From Ordospora colligata OC4 (lineage: Eukaryota > Microsporidia > Ordosporidae), in NCBI RefSeq assembly GCF_000803265.1, contig NW_014575399.1:124001-188000 (forward strand): a DNA stretch of 64,000 bases, given 5' to 3'. Shown in pieces: positions 28,037 through 37,157 of the stretch; position 1 is the first letter of the stretch, and every line of letters starts with the position of its first letter. Both the position numbers and the translations under genes were made by a program. The notes under the pieces were generated by a model that searched no databases, was not told the origin of the DNA, and saw only the letters and a list, made by a program, of their open reading frames with translations.

Positions 28037-28477
28037 ATGGAGAGAAGGTTTTGTAGTATGCTGAAGGAAAGGACAGGGATTGAGAAACTTACTGAGGAGC
28101 AGATTGAGGAAATACGAGGCTTAGTAAACAGATCTCACGAGTGGGAGGCAAAGAAGATAAGAGAATGCGGAGGGCTTGTTGAGATGTCAACTGAAGAATA
28201 CGATATGCTGTGGGATGTTAATTCATACACGCTGACAGATGCAGAAAAGGAGAAACTCAAGGGACTTGATCAAAAGACAATATTCAATAATATGTTGTGG
28301 TTATTCCACAATACTCACAAAATTGATCAAACTATAAAACGGCCATTGGGAATGCATGTGTGGGTCATTGACCACTGGATCAAAACTGTAGGATCGGCAA
28401 CTGTCCGAAAGTTTCTAAGGGACAATGAATATGGCGGAGATTTTGTATATTTTCTGTATAAATACTTTAATCTTTAG
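28037..28477 (+). CDS. Hypothetical protein, 146 aa
   Basis: Acidic-to-basic mixed helical protein without a family I recognise. It starts with a run resembling a helix pair (ERTGIEKLTEEQIEEIRGLVNRSHEWE) and ends in a hydrophobic aromatic helix (GGDFVYFLYKYFNL). CCCC at 28029-28032 lies immediately upstream of the ATG, strong support for a real gene. It is convergent with the kinase gene downstream. Confidence 0.65.
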   Translation: MERRFCSMLKERTGIEKLTEEQIEEIRGLVNRSHEWEAKKIRECGGLVEMSTEEYDMLWDVNSYTLTDAEKEKLKGLDQKTIFNNMLWLFHNTHKIDQTIKRPLGMHVWVIDHWIKTVGSATVRKFLRDNEYGGDFVYFLYKYFNL

Positions 28478-28522
28478 AAACCTGGAATAGAGACATTGAG
28501 GCTATTTATTATATACCATGCA

Positions 28523-29935
28523 CTACATGATAGAACAAAACATATGATCCGTAACTCTAATAAAGTCGATAATGAAGTCCACAAACTCGATCTTTGTGCC
28601 TTTAATGAGTTGAAAGCTGCATTTGGTGAATGGCGTGCATTGTGTAAGCTCGATGGATATTTTAAGTCCTGCGCTATGACAGATTGTGTATTTTGAATGT
28701 TTTGTGATAACAGTTTCTTTGTATTTCTGCAAGACCTGCTCAATCAATATTTTAGATTGGTCGATGGGAATGTTTAAATCTCTTTCGACAACATGCATTC
28801 TTGTGCTCCATATGAATGGAATACATCCTCGCCTTGGTGAGATCATGCTATATAAAATCTTGTTTTTTTCAATGCTTGCACGATGCATCTTCTGCTCTTG
28901 CATGGAGTTTGAGTCGTATGATGTATCGATTCTGATGATGCCTAGACAATTTGCATTTCTTTCCATAGCTTTTCTGTCGATTGCGAAGGGATTTTGCTTT
29001 AGTAAGCAATACATTGAGGTTTCTATGGACTCTCTGTTGCTTAGTGCTCTGTACGTATGATCCTTGTCAATTCCAATCACAAAGAGTTTCTCAACAATGC
29101 CTTTATCAATAAAAACAATATCTCGCTTATACTTCTTCTTCTTAATACCTAACCACGGATGATCTAGCATTTGATGCATGGTTATACGCGATGATCTATT
29201 TGGTTGTATTGCTCGCTTTATGAGATCCTTAAGGTTGTACGACAATGATTCATCGATCCTCAGTCTTGAACTCAGGGTATGTGTATTGATGGCCTTGTTG
29301 CCGTAGTCTTCAAACGGCAACCTTCCATGAACCATTGCATAAAGAATCACGCCCAGGCACCATATGTCGACCTCAGGCCCAATATATGGCACACCATTTA
29401 TGATTTCTGGCGCTGCACATTGCGGGGTTCCACAGAAGTCACTCAGCAAAGATTCTGTGCTGTAGAACGATGAAAGACCAAAGTCACATATCTTGATTGT
29501 CCCGTCTGCAACAATGACATTCTCTAATTTCAGGTCTCTGTGAATGATAGAATGACTATGCAAATAGTCAACAGCCTGCACCATTTGAATGAAGAGATGT
29601 TTTGCATGGCTCTCATCAAATCTTCCATATACTCTAATAAACTTGTGAAGATCCAGGCCGTTTATAAGCTCAATGACCAGCGCAGATGCATTCTTTATGC
29701 TGAAGCACCCGTAGAGTCTGCATATATTTTTGTGATTGAGCATTGATTGTATGTGTGACTCGATATCTGGATTTATTCCTGTTAATGTATTCCTAATTAT
29801 TTTGATTGCAACATTAGTGCCTGTGATGCTATCTACAGCCAAAAAAACATCACCATAGCTTCCTGTGCCTATTTGGCCTGTGATCTTGAAGTTGAGTAGT
29901 CTTTTTGGCAAGCTCATAGTGTGTTGACCGTGCAT
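28523..29935 (-). CDS. Ser/Thr kinase, KIN1/AMPK-related with C-terminal KA1-like region
   Basis: 470 residues. N-terminal kinase domain with GTGSYGDVFLAV glycine loop, VAIKII lysine, HRDLKLENV catalytic loop and CDFGLSSF DFG segment, followed by CGTPQCAAPEII and PEVDIWCLGVILYAMVHGRLPF; this is the AMPK/MARK/KIN1 class. Residues ~390-470 (YKETVITKHSKYTICHSAGLKISIEL...) look like a KA1 domain that binds membranes or autoinhibits. KIN1-type kinases act in polarity and secretion. All catalytic residues are present. I start at ATG 29935; ATG 29917 is also possible. Confidence 0.88.
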   Translation of the reverse strand: MHGQHTMSLPKRLLNFKITGQIGTGSYGDVFLAVDSITGTNVAIKIIRNTLTGINPDIESHIQSMLNHKNICRLYGCFSIKNASALVIELINGLDLHKFIRVYGRFDESHAKHLFIQMVQAVDYLHSHSIIHRDLKLENVIVADGTIKICDFGLSSFYSTESLLSDFCGTPQCAAPEIINGVPYIGPEVDIWCLGVILYAMVHGRLPFEDYGNKAINTHTLSSRLRIDESLSYNLKDLIKRAIQPNRSSRITMHQMLDHPWLGIKKKKYKRDIVFIDKGIVEKLFVIGIDKDHTYRALSNRESIETSMYCLLKQNPFAIDRKAMERNANCLGIIRIDTSYDSNSMQEQKMHRASIEKNKILYSMISPRRGCIPFIWSTRMHVVERDLNIPIDQSKILIEQVLQKYKETVITKHSKYTICHSAGLKISIELTQCTPFTKCSFQLIKGTKIEFVDFIIDFIRVTDHMFCSIM

Positions 29936-30095
29936 CAAATGATATCAAGTACAGGTTTCAAGATGAGTCAGGTACAGCCGTATAGTGACTGGGATAGCAG
30001 AGCCAGCCATGTACTATAAGCATAAGATAACAAATGAAACGGTAGTTTTCAAAGCATGTATCTGAGACTCAAGTATCAGAATTGCAAACAATATA

Positions 30096-31334
30096 ATGTA
30101 TGTTTTAGCAGATTGCATGATGCTGTTCCTATACTTCATGCTTGCATATGCCCAGATGGATGAGTTGGGCTATCTCTACTCGGTGGGCAGGAATCGATTT
30201 ATTACTGTCAAGCAGGATAAGAATCACAAATCATTTATAATGGGAACGCACAAAAACGAAAATCCTTCTCCAATCAAGATCAGCAAGGAAACAAAGAATG
30301 GGCGAGGGGGTATAATCATGTACGCAAACGACAAAGACGCTGAAAAGTACAAACTTAGTGACAAAGTAGGTGATCTTGCACTTGACTCCACCAACACCTT
30401 GCACTTCTATTCTAAGCACATGAAATGGAACCAACTGGCAAAGTTTGTTTTACAACCTGGGAATCATATTAAGATTATGTTTGGAGACGATCGCTGCCTG
30501 TTTATGGCCAAAGACTACACATTGAAAGGTGAACGCTGCAAGAATGATGGTCGTGATAAATTCCAATTATTTGCTTGGTTTCCTAAAAAATATTTCCGTA
30601 TGAGCAAACTTCATAAAATTCTAAGGTATAATAAGTTCAATAATAACAGTGGATACGATGACGATGATAAGTCCAGTAGCTATAGTGTCTACGACAGCGA
30701 TAGTAGATACAGGAATGATGGAAGGCGTGATCCTAATGATAGGCACAATAGCAATAGAGGTGATGGAAATGACAGCGATAGTGGATTTGATGACGATAGT
30801 AGATACAGGAATGATCCTAATGATAGAGAACCTTGCGACAAAACCTCACTTTTACTGCTTGGAATGGGATCTGGAGATGATGATGATAGAAAGAAGTCAA
30901 AGTACTACAATAGCTTCAAGCATTCTTCAAATGAAACCAAGAGTCGTAAAAGCATAGATGATGATTCTGCTGGAATATCAAAAAAGATGCATAATAAGAA
31001 TCCAGTAAGGAGCAATGAAATTTATCCAAAACAGAAGTACAAGAAATGCAGTCGTCAAAGTAAAGGAATCAGAGCGCCAAACACAAACAGTTTGGATTTG
31101 AAACGCACAAGCAGCAGTATATGTTCAATTGAGAAAATGCTTTTCCAGCCATTCAATCGTGATATATGTGATACAATAGAAGGGCTGAGCAATATCAGCA
31201 AATCAAATAGATATGCATATAGAAACACAGACTCTGATAGTTCTGAAAGCGATTGTAATAATGATGTAGACAATCTCTGGAATGATATTCAGAATATCAA
31301 GGTAAAATCTGGAATAAAGAATATAGCAATATGA
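30096..31334 (+). CDS. Secreted ricin-B-lectin-like protein (RBL) with repeat tail
   Basis: 412 residues with a strong N-terminal signal peptide (MYVLADCMMLFLYFMLAYAQ). Residues ~25-165 resemble a beta-trefoil of the ricin-B lectin family found in microsporidia: YLYSVGRNRFITVKQD, LALDSTNTLHFYSKH and DRCLFMAKDYTLKGERC. The remaining 250 residues are acidic, serine/arginine-rich and repetitive (YRND...DPNDR), with a 32-codon repeat. Such proteins in microsporidia are secreted and thought to meet the spore coat or host sugars. A related secreted protein lies at 50144-50884. The QxW motifs of plant ricin B are weak here. Confidence 0.75.
   Translation: MYVLADCMMLFLYFMLAYAQMDELGYLYSVGRNRFITVKQDKNHKSFIMGTHKNENPSPIKISKETKNGRGGIIMYANDKDAEKYKLSDKVGDLALDSTNTLHFYSKHMKWNQLAKFVLQPGNHIKIMFGDDRCLFMAKDYTLKGERCKNDGRDKFQLFAWFPKKYFRMSKLHKILRYNKFNNNSGYDDDDKSSSYSVYDSDSRYRNDGRRDPNDRHNSNRGDGNDSDSGFDDDSRYRNDPNDREPCDKTSLLLLGMGSGDDDDRKKSKYYNSFKHSSNETKSRKSIDDDSAGISKKMHNKNPVRSNEIYPKQKYKKCSRQSKGIRAPNTNSLDLKRTSSSICSIEKMLFQPFNRDICDTIEGLSNISKSNRYAYRNTDSDSSESDCNNDVDNLWNDIQNIKVKSGIKNIAI
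30698..30826 (+). repeat. In-frame tandem repeat inside RBL gene, 96-bp period
   Basis: A 22-bp identical core beginning CGATAGTAGATACAGG is found at 30698-30719 and 30794-30815, and GATCCTAATGATAG at 30729-30742 and 30813-30826. Spacing of the first core is 96 bp, so repeats stay in frame and give SDSRYRND/DPNDR units. Confidence 0.8.
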
Positions 31335-31490
31335 ATAATATTTAACCTGTGTTCACAATTCACAGTAGGTTTGTGAATGATAGTGGATTGAAAGAAATAT
31401 ATGCTTCTACAGATGATCAATGATCTTTGAATTACCAGTGATGAATAGAAAATAATCTACAACTGATTGGCATTGGAAACAAAAGGGGAA

Positions 31491-32180
31491 ATGCGAAGAT
31501 TAATAAGTGCGATGCATCTACACAGCATGGAGATATGGAAACCAGTGAATCAGGCAATAAGAATAGCGGAGTCAATTGTGATTGCATTAGTGACAATGCT
31601 ATATCTTCTTGGTTGTTATGATGTTATAACAACATCTGGGATATCTGTAAGGTTGTACCTGCTGACAACATCTTTCTATTACTACATTACATGCCTTATA
31701 AAATCGCCTGGACAACTTCTAGACTTTGGGACTGCAAATGTAAAGGGAATATGCAAGAAGTGTAACAGAATAGTTGGAACAAGGACTGTTCATTGTGAGA
31801 TATGTAACAAATGCTATCACCGACGAGATCATCATTGTCCAATAATAGGTAGGTGTGTTGCATCAAATAACACCAATGACTTATACCTCACGATTGTTTT
31901 CGCAAATCTTTACTCGATTGCTACGTTATTGCAAAACTCGCCTCATGTTCTTAAGGCGTTTGTTCACAAATACCTATTTGCCATTTCTGCATGGTTTGTA
32001 TTTTGGTTTACACTACTGGTAGCTACCGATAAAACAACACAAGAGCTTTTGAGGCGAAAAGGCAAGGCACTAAAAGACCTCAAAATTCGTAGGTTAAAAG
32101 ATGTATTCCGTGCTGGGATTGTACAAACGCTGGTTCCGTATCTTTCACATAAGATTTCAGTGGTGAACGATGGATGTTGA
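31491..32180 (+). CDS. DHHC palmitoyltransferase, second gene
   Basis: 229 residues with hydrophobic helices and the cysteine-rich domain GICKKCNRIVGTRTVHCEICNKCYHRRDHHCPIIGRCVASNN. The DHHC motif (RDHHC) is intact. It differs from the gene at 23572 in both length and sequence, so two distinct acyltransferases are encoded. The frame opens with TTG at 31467; the ATG at 31491 has GGGG just upstream (31485-31488). Confidence 0.9.
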   Translation: MRRLISAMHLHSMEIWKPVNQAIRIAESIVIALVTMLYLLGCYDVITTSGISVRLYLLTTSFYYYITCLIKSPGQLLDFGTANVKGICKKCNRIVGTRTVHCEICNKCYHRRDHHCPIIGRCVASNNTNDLYLTIVFANLYSIATLLQNSPHVLKAFVHKYLFAISAWFVFWFTLLVATDKTTQELLRRKGKALKDLKIRRLKDVFRAGIVQTLVPYLSHKISVVNDGC

Positions 32181-32374
32181 GCAAGCATACAGTAATTGCT
32201 ACTGATTAACTTTATGTTATTGCATTAAGAAATGGATTGCTCATCAATACAAGCATAGCATCACTACAAACCTGATGTATCGAAATAAACTGATTTAAAA
32301 CATTTAAAAGATTTTGATAATAATGCTTTACTTGTCTTATCTGTGTGCCACTGCTTGTCAGGTGGGCTGTGCAC

Positions 32375-32848
32375 TCAATTCTTTTGACTTTTGCTGGGCT
32401 TTACTGCAATTCTGCTTGCATTTGCAATTCTGTTCGCATTATTCTTCTCAATATTCCGCTTTTTCTGCTTTCTGAGCGATGACACTGTCTTTTCACCATC
32501 TGCCAATCCAGACTTCAGAATGCGATTCATCTTGCTGTATGGTCCATACCGTGGAATGTACTCTCCAATATCCTCATCATAAACAAGTCCACTCTTACTC
32601 CTCTTCTTTATTCCCTTGCTTCTTGCAAACTTCTGCCATTTCGTCTCAATATGAGACTTGAGATATTCCCTTGGAAACATCAGTTGAGGCTCTGGTAGGA
32701 TATGCACAAGATCTCCGTTCTTCCTGACTGATGCACACGACCTGATCTCCTTCGCCATCTTCCTAAGAAGCTCTTTTGTCTGCTTATCTACGTCCGCATG
32801 TTTTACCTCTTGATTGCTTATCACAGTCAAAAACTTCAAATGGTTCAT
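32375..32848 (-). CDS. RRS1: Ribosome biogenesis protein RRS1
   Basis: 157 residues. The signature HILPEPQLMFPREYLKSHIETKWQKFARSKGIKKRSKSGLVYDEDIGEYIPRYGPYSK matches the RRS1 core (PxPTxxLPRE...KWxKFAxxKGIxxK...YDExxGExxPR.G). RRS1 recruits 5S RNP to pre-60S particles with Rpf2. It is shorter than fungal orthologues because the N- and C-terminal parts are trimmed. The CCC at 32854-32856 on the other strand (CCCTGAGT then ATG) supports this start. An upstream ATG (32879) in another frame encodes residues resembling the RRS1 N-terminus; see findings. Confidence 0.9.
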   Translation of the reverse strand: MNHLKFLTVISNQEVKHADVDKQTKELLRKMAKEIRSCASVRKNGDLVHILPEPQLMFPREYLKSHIETKWQKFARSKGIKKRSKSGLVYDEDIGEYIPRYGPYSKMNRILKSGLADGEKTVSSLRKQKKRNIEKNNANRIANASRIAVKPSKSQKN

Positions 32849-32891
32849 ACTCAGGGCTATCCTCAAGCAATTCTTGCATTTACATCAGTCA

Positions 32892-33884
32892 TTACTGAAC
32901 AACAAAAAGATGGTCCATGGCGCTTCTCCTGTTCTGAATAATGCATTCTGCGATCCAAAGGATGTTTTTTATCTCTTGCTCTTTTATGCGAAAGTACGCA
33001 TAAAGACAACTTAGATCGCCATAAAGATTGAATGATTCCTGGTACTTAAGAAGCTCAGTCCTTATAAGCACGTTCGAAATGTCCGTGTCAAAGTTGTATC
33101 GCTCTGTAAGGATGGTTTTTATATCATCGATGCATTCAGCTGTAGAAAGCTGCTCCCTCATCCACAGATCCATCGAGTGAATCGCTGGGAAAAGATCCAT
33201 GCGCTTCTTCCCAATTATATCCTTTGAGCCAAGTGTATTGACTGTGATTTCTATTATCTGTCTATCTCCTTCTAGCTTAAGAATGCTTTTCATATGCTCC
33301 ATGTCTGCAGTAAGGCTTCTGTATGCCTCCTCAATGTGTATCTTGAAGAATAGTGTCTGCAGTACCTGGAAGTCATTGTCTACAAACTCTTTTTTGAACT
33401 TTACCCTACCTCCGTATTTCTTCAGAAAGCTATTTTCCATGCAATACTTTTGTACATCGTCCATGTCGCTCGAGAACTTGATTGTTCGTAATGCACTAAA
33501 ATCTCCCATTTCAATCTTTTCGAAGCTCTTCTCAAGATTTGGGTCCTGGTGCTTGCATTGCAGTAAATAGAAGAAGTTCTGGATCTTGTGAAAGTCCATG
33601 TAATAGTCGAGTATCATTTTGATGCCATGATCTTCTGTTCCATAGTAGTAGTCGAAGTCTGTTTTGAGTGTCTCAAGCAGCCGTTTTTTGATCTCAGGCT
33701 TCGTGTATATGCCACCCTCAGACAGTCTGGGATACTTTCTTGTGAGTTTGATTGCCATTTCCTCAAGACTTTCGCATCTTTTGAGTGCGTTGTAGTCTTC
33801 TTCCTTCAGTATGTCTTCCTTCTTGCCATTTATTTCTGATATGATGAATCCGTATTTCTTTGCGTTTTCAAATTGTTTTTCCAT
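32892..33884 (-). CDS. VMA6: V-ATPase subunit d (Vma6)
   Basis: 330 residues matching the central-stalk subunit d of the vacuolar proton pump: it begins MEKQFENAKKYGFIISEINGKKEDILKEEDYNALKRCESLEE, and continues with the helical core that sits on the c-ring. Length is close to the ~345 residues usual for the family. Gene order: it is 43 bp from RRS1, same strand. All other subunits lie elsewhere. Confidence 0.9.
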   Translation of the reverse strand: MEKQFENAKKYGFIISEINGKKEDILKEEDYNALKRCESLEEMAIKLTRKYPRLSEGGIYTKPEIKKRLLETLKTDFDYYYGTEDHGIKMILDYYMDFHKIQNFFYLLQCKHQDPNLEKSFEKIEMGDFSALRTIKFSSDMDDVQKYCMENSFLKKYGGRVKFKKEFVDNDFQVLQTLFFKIHIEEAYRSLTADMEHMKSILKLEGDRQIIEITVNTLGSKDIIGKKRMDLFPAIHSMDLWMREQLSTAECIDDIKTILTERYNFDTDISNVLIRTELLKYQESFNLYGDLSCLYAYFRIKEQEIKNILWIAECIIQNRRSAMDHLFVVQ

Positions 33885-33932
33885 GAGTTAGGTAATGCAA
33901 CAAAATAAATAGTGGAATGTGCCTTAGAACTG

Positions 33933-34952
33933 ATGGAGGATGAAATTGCACAAATTGTGACAAAACTACTTGATCAAATGGATTGTGAGATGCACAGTAA
34001 CAAAGTGTATTCGATTGCAGATAGAAGCAGCATTGGAGTGAACAAGGAGGTATTGCGAATCAAACTACTCTCTGGAGATAGAAGTACTACACATACAGAA
34101 ATCAAGATACAAGTTGTAGTGAATGAACGTAGTAGTGATCTACTTAATAGAAGCTCAACTGATCAAATAAGGAAAAACACAATGATTTTTGAATACAATA
34201 ACTTGATTGTGGATGTGAGCATTAATGTAGAGAATGATCCGATATACATATATGGAGAGTACATAAAGATGAGCAGAAGCATGACACAAACACCTTTATT
34301 TATTGGTAAGACACTTAAGTGCAGCAGAAGTGTATCTGACTTCTGCAAGCAGCTGAAGAAGTTTTTTTGTGCTGGGGACGTCAAGTTTGTGCCTGCGGGG
34401 AGAGAAGATATGGATGTGCAGATGATTGAGGGAAGACCATTTCTACTTGTAGTGAAGAATCCGAGGCATAACCTAGCTTTTCAAGATCTAGAGCTTGATC
34501 TGTATAAAGAGGTAGACATTATCAACCTTAAGGTTGTAAAGAAAGAATGCAAAGAAGCAATATTCAGTGGAGAGGTGATATCTAAAAAAACCTATTCATT
34601 GCTTGTCTGTAGCAAACACTCTATAGATATACAGAAGCACTATGACGTTGATCAGATGACACCATTGAGAGTGATGCATCGTAGGGCAAACATGACCCGT
34701 GAGAAGAAAGTAGATATTTTAGAATGGAAGGGAATGGAAGGGAATGGGCTGATGTATTATCAAATAGTGCTTGAAGCAAGCGCAGGAGCATACATCAAAG
34801 AGTTTGTGAACGGAGACTTTGGAAGAACCAAGCCATCTCTTGGTGGCTCATATTACTGTGATCTGCTTGAGCTTGATGTGATAAGAGTTGAAAAGCATGA
34901 CATAGAGAAATTTGTGGAGAGAAATATTTGTCTGAAAGTAGTGAGAGTATAA
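33933..34952 (+). CDS. PUS10: tRNA pseudouridine synthase Pus10
   Basis: 339 residues. The catalytic block FVPAGREDMDVQMIEGRPFLLVVKNPRH equals the Pus10 motif with the active-site Asp, and the end block LTPLRVMHRR-like (DQMTPLRVMHRRANMTREKK), AGAYIKEFVNGDFGRTKPSLGG and LLELDVIRVE is diagnostic. Pus10 makes pseudouridine 54/55 in tRNA in archaea and some eukaryotes. The N-terminal zinc and THUMP-like region is short, so the enzyme is reduced. The frame opens with GTG at 33912; ATG 33933 is used. Confidence 0.9.
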   Translation: MEDEIAQIVTKLLDQMDCEMHSNKVYSIADRSSIGVNKEVLRIKLLSGDRSTTHTEIKIQVVVNERSSDLLNRSSTDQIRKNTMIFEYNNLIVDVSINVENDPIYIYGEYIKMSRSMTQTPLFIGKTLKCSRSVSDFCKQLKKFFCAGDVKFVPAGREDMDVQMIEGRPFLLVVKNPRHNLAFQDLELDLYKEVDIINLKVVKKECKEAIFSGEVISKKTYSLLVCSKHSIDIQKHYDVDQMTPLRVMHRRANMTREKKVDILEWKGMEGNGLMYYQIVLEASAGAYIKEFVNGDFGRTKPSLGGSYYCDLLELDVIRVEKHDIEKFVERNICLKVVRV

Positions 34953-35114
34953 GATTGTGCATGCTGTTATGATTGTCATGAGTATTGGTCAGTGTTATGT
35001 ATTTAATGGACGTGATTATTTGTATAGACTGGTCTTACAGCATAACAATATGATGTTTTGTGATAAAACCAGCGGATGATGAAAATGATATTTTGAATAA
35101 AATGTAACCGTTGA

Positions 35115-35633
35115 ATGCCAGATGAGTTTAAAAAAGGCTTGAACGCAGATGGAAAAGAATGGAGTGTGAAGAAAAGGACGCTATCAATGAAGATGGATAA
35201 CAAGGAAGTTAGGATGAATCCGCATTACAAGAGAAACGAGGAGGTGTCAGTGCTGGGCAAAAGTGTTGAAAGTGAAGGATCAAGTGGACTATTGAAACAG
35301 GCAATAGATAGAGGAGATTTGTCGTACATAAGTGAGTTTTTAGCAAACAAAAACAGGAAAGAGATGATGCAGAGATTGTCTGGAAGCAGCAAAGAGGCTC
35401 TTGGGGTGCTGCTGCTTGAGTTTGTCGACCAACCGCTGCGTAATGAAGCACTTGAGATGATCAGAGAGATGATTTCAAGTATTAAAGATGTGGGGATGTT
35501 CATAAAGAAACTGAAGGGTAGAATGTGTGACTTTTCTAAGCTGATATATCTGAAGGGAAAGATAGATTACTTGAGGTTTACTAGCATGGCTGAGGATAAT
35601 AAAGATGAGCCTGAGGTAGTTGTTTCAGTATGA
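35115..35633 (+). CDS. Utp12-domain protein, probable small-subunit processome part
   Basis: 172 residues. Residues ~58-155 match the Utp12 helical domain: LLKQAIDRGDLSYISEFLA, ALGVLLLEFVDQPLRNEA, LKGRMCDFSKLIYLKGKID, which ends the C-terminus of Utp4, Utp5, Utp9, Utp12 and WDR43 proteins. No WD40 propeller precedes it; the N-terminal 55 residues are basic. Members help assemble the 90S pre-ribosome. It may be a stand-alone Utp9/Utp8-like protein. Assignment rests on the C-terminal pattern. Confidence 0.6.
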   Translation: MPDEFKKGLNADGKEWSVKKRTLSMKMDNKEVRMNPHYKRNEEVSVLGKSVESEGSSGLLKQAIDRGDLSYISEFLANKNRKEMMQRLSGSSKEALGVLLLEFVDQPLRNEALEMIREMISSIKDVGMFIKKLKGRMCDFSKLIYLKGKIDYLRFTSMAEDNKDEPEVVVSV

Positions 35634-35766
35634 TATGAATGAGAATGCACGGTTGGAATGATACATGTATGAGATCTAATTATGATGTGAGGCAGTTACA
35701 TGATGAAGCGATTGGATGGAGATGTATCAGAATAAGTATAAATAATCTGTATGTGCATACAGTAAA

Positions 35767-36018
35767 ATGGCCGATGAAGCATCTACAGCAGGATCAACTG
35801 ACGACACCAACAAGAAGACTTTTTTGTCCATAGGAATTGTTGTAGCGACAATAATTCTACTTGGTTCGATAATCTGGTATGGAAATAACAATGGATGGTG
35901 GACTGACGGAGAAAATAGTGGAAATGGTAGCAAAATAAGTGAATCAAAGAGTAATGTTAGTAGGTATGCAGGAAATATGGCGCCTTCAGACAAGAGTACA
36001 ATTGATGAAACAAAGTAA
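35767..36018 (+). CDS. Small single-helix membrane protein, 83 aa
   Basis: A short polar N-terminus (MADEASTAGSTDDTNKK) leads to one membrane helix (TFLSIGIVVATIILLGSIIWY, residues ~18-38), then a polar, Ser/Asn-rich tail. Family not recognised. It would be a type II or tail-anchored-like membrane protein. It precedes NOP10 (opposite strand). Confidence 0.6.
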   Translation: MADEASTAGSTDDTNKKTFLSIGIVVATIILLGSIIWYGNNNGWWTDGENSGNGSKISESKSNVSRYAGNMAPSDKSTIDETK

Positions 36019-36071
36019 GTGATTTTCGAAAAGTATGTTTAATGTCAATAAAATGATTTGACGAAATAGTT

Positions 36072-36266
36072 TTATTGTTGAATGTTATCTGAAGAGATGC
36101 CCTGCTTGAGGTTGTTGAATGGAGGGATTTGGAACTTTGCCTTTGTTGATATGCGCTGCCTGGAGAATCTGTCTTCTACAGAGAATTTTGCAGGATGTGC
36201 ATTACATGAGCCTTCTTCTTCAAGTGTGTACACTCTCTGACCGTCCACAACTCTGTAGAACAGCAT
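36072..36266 (-). CDS. NOP10: H/ACA snoRNP protein Nop10
   Basis: 64 residues from the ATG at 36266. The sequence VDGQRVYTLEEEGSCNAHPAKFSVEDRFSRQRISTKAKF is the whole Nop10 fold: a short beta strand, the CxAHPARFS motif and the basic SRxRIxxKxRF helix. Nop10 is a core part of H/ACA RNPs that make pseudouridines in rRNA and snRNA and of telomerase. The longer open frame (to 36386) adds 40 unrelated residues; family length (64) and GGG (CCC on this strand) at 36269-36271 support ATG 36266. Confidence 0.93.
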   Translation of the reverse strand: MLFYRVVDGQRVYTLEEEGSCNAHPAKFSVEDRFSRQRISTKAKFQIPPFNNLKQGISSDNIQQ

Positions 36267-36306
36267 ATGGGTTTGGAGAACGATGTGTTTATGCATGCCC
36301 TTACAT

Positions 36307-36750
36307 ATGACAGAAGGACGATCACTGAATTTGTTTCTGATTGGGCTTATACTTGAAAATGCAGAGCAGCGCGCATTTATTAACAAGGCAGTGATTTTAC
36401 CAATGAAGACAAGAAGGATTGTGAATGCTCTGAAAAGCTGTGAGGAATCGAAAGTATTTCTGAACAGGGTTACGAAGAGAGAGGCACCCGACTACTACGA
36501 GGTGATAAAGAAGCCGATGGATTTAAGTATTGTACAGAAGAAAATTGGGAAATACAACACTTTTGAAGAGTTCAAAGCAGATCTGGATCTGATATGGAGC
36601 AATTGCCTTGAATACAATCAGGCGAAGTATTATCGCGACTGTGCGTTCAAGATGGCAAATGTTGTATCTTCGTTTGAGATTGATGTTGATGTGAAGACTG
36701 TGCCTATTAATGAAGAGATTTTAGAGATTCAAACAGCCAATGAGGGATAG
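36307..36750 (+). CDS. Single-bromodomain protein
   Basis: 147 residues, nearly all one bromodomain: RRIVNALKSCEESKVFLNRVTKREAPDYYEVIKKPMDLSIVQKKIGKYNTFEEFKADLDLIWSNCLEYNQ, with the acetyl-lysine Asn (YNQ) present. It could be an Spt7/Gcn5/Bdf-type reader cut to a single domain. The ATG at 36307 has CCC at 36298-36300 and leaves a 40-bp gap to the divergent NOP10 start, whereas the longer frame starts at 36283 in that gap. Binding partner unknown. Confidence 0.82.
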   Translation: MTEGRSLNLFLIGLILENAEQRAFINKAVILPMKTRRIVNALKSCEESKVFLNRVTKREAPDYYEVIKKPMDLSIVQKKIGKYNTFEEFKADLDLIWSNCLEYNQAKYYRDCAFKMANVVSSFEIDVDVKTVPINEEILEIQTANEG

Positions 36751-37157
36751 TCATTAGTGAAATAGTTGTAGGCAGTGAATTTTTATATATTATTTGTAAG
36801 ATATTGCTCTACATTGAAGAGGACGTTGGAGGTAATTTCTGGAATTGTCAAGTACATGACCTTGAGTATTTTGAAGGGGAAGATAAAAAGCAAAGGATGA
36901 GTATGTAGTTATGCATCAATTATTGAGAATAAACAAGCGTTTACTTATTGAATGTTTGTTAGTAACCAGGCCTGATGGTTCCGGAGATGTATATAATAGG
37001 AATGTGAATGGGCATGAATTATGATGCATGCATAGTGAATATAACAATGGATATGCATATATAGAACACTTATAGATTGGATAAAGCTGTTTAATGCATT
37101 GTAAATGTTGATGATGCGAGGTATGTGTATTTTAAGTGTAAAAATTTATCCCTTGAA
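36751..37157. other. 407-bp intergenic region
   Basis: AT-rich, with scattered ATG triplets. A GTG/ATG-less frame from about 36745 to 36908 on the + strand encodes protein-looking residues (IEEDVGGNFWNC...) but has no start codon in frame and no splice donor I can support. I see no tRNA. Otherwise empty. Confidence 0.5.

Noticed and set aside
29526..29534. TCTAATTTCAG-like intron end on the + strand
   Set aside because: It lies antisense within the kinase coding region, with no GTAAGT donor nearby.
34969..35079. 36-aa ATG frame between PUS10 and the Utp12-domain gene
   Set aside because: No CCC signal upstream, no recognisable pattern, and length within chance.
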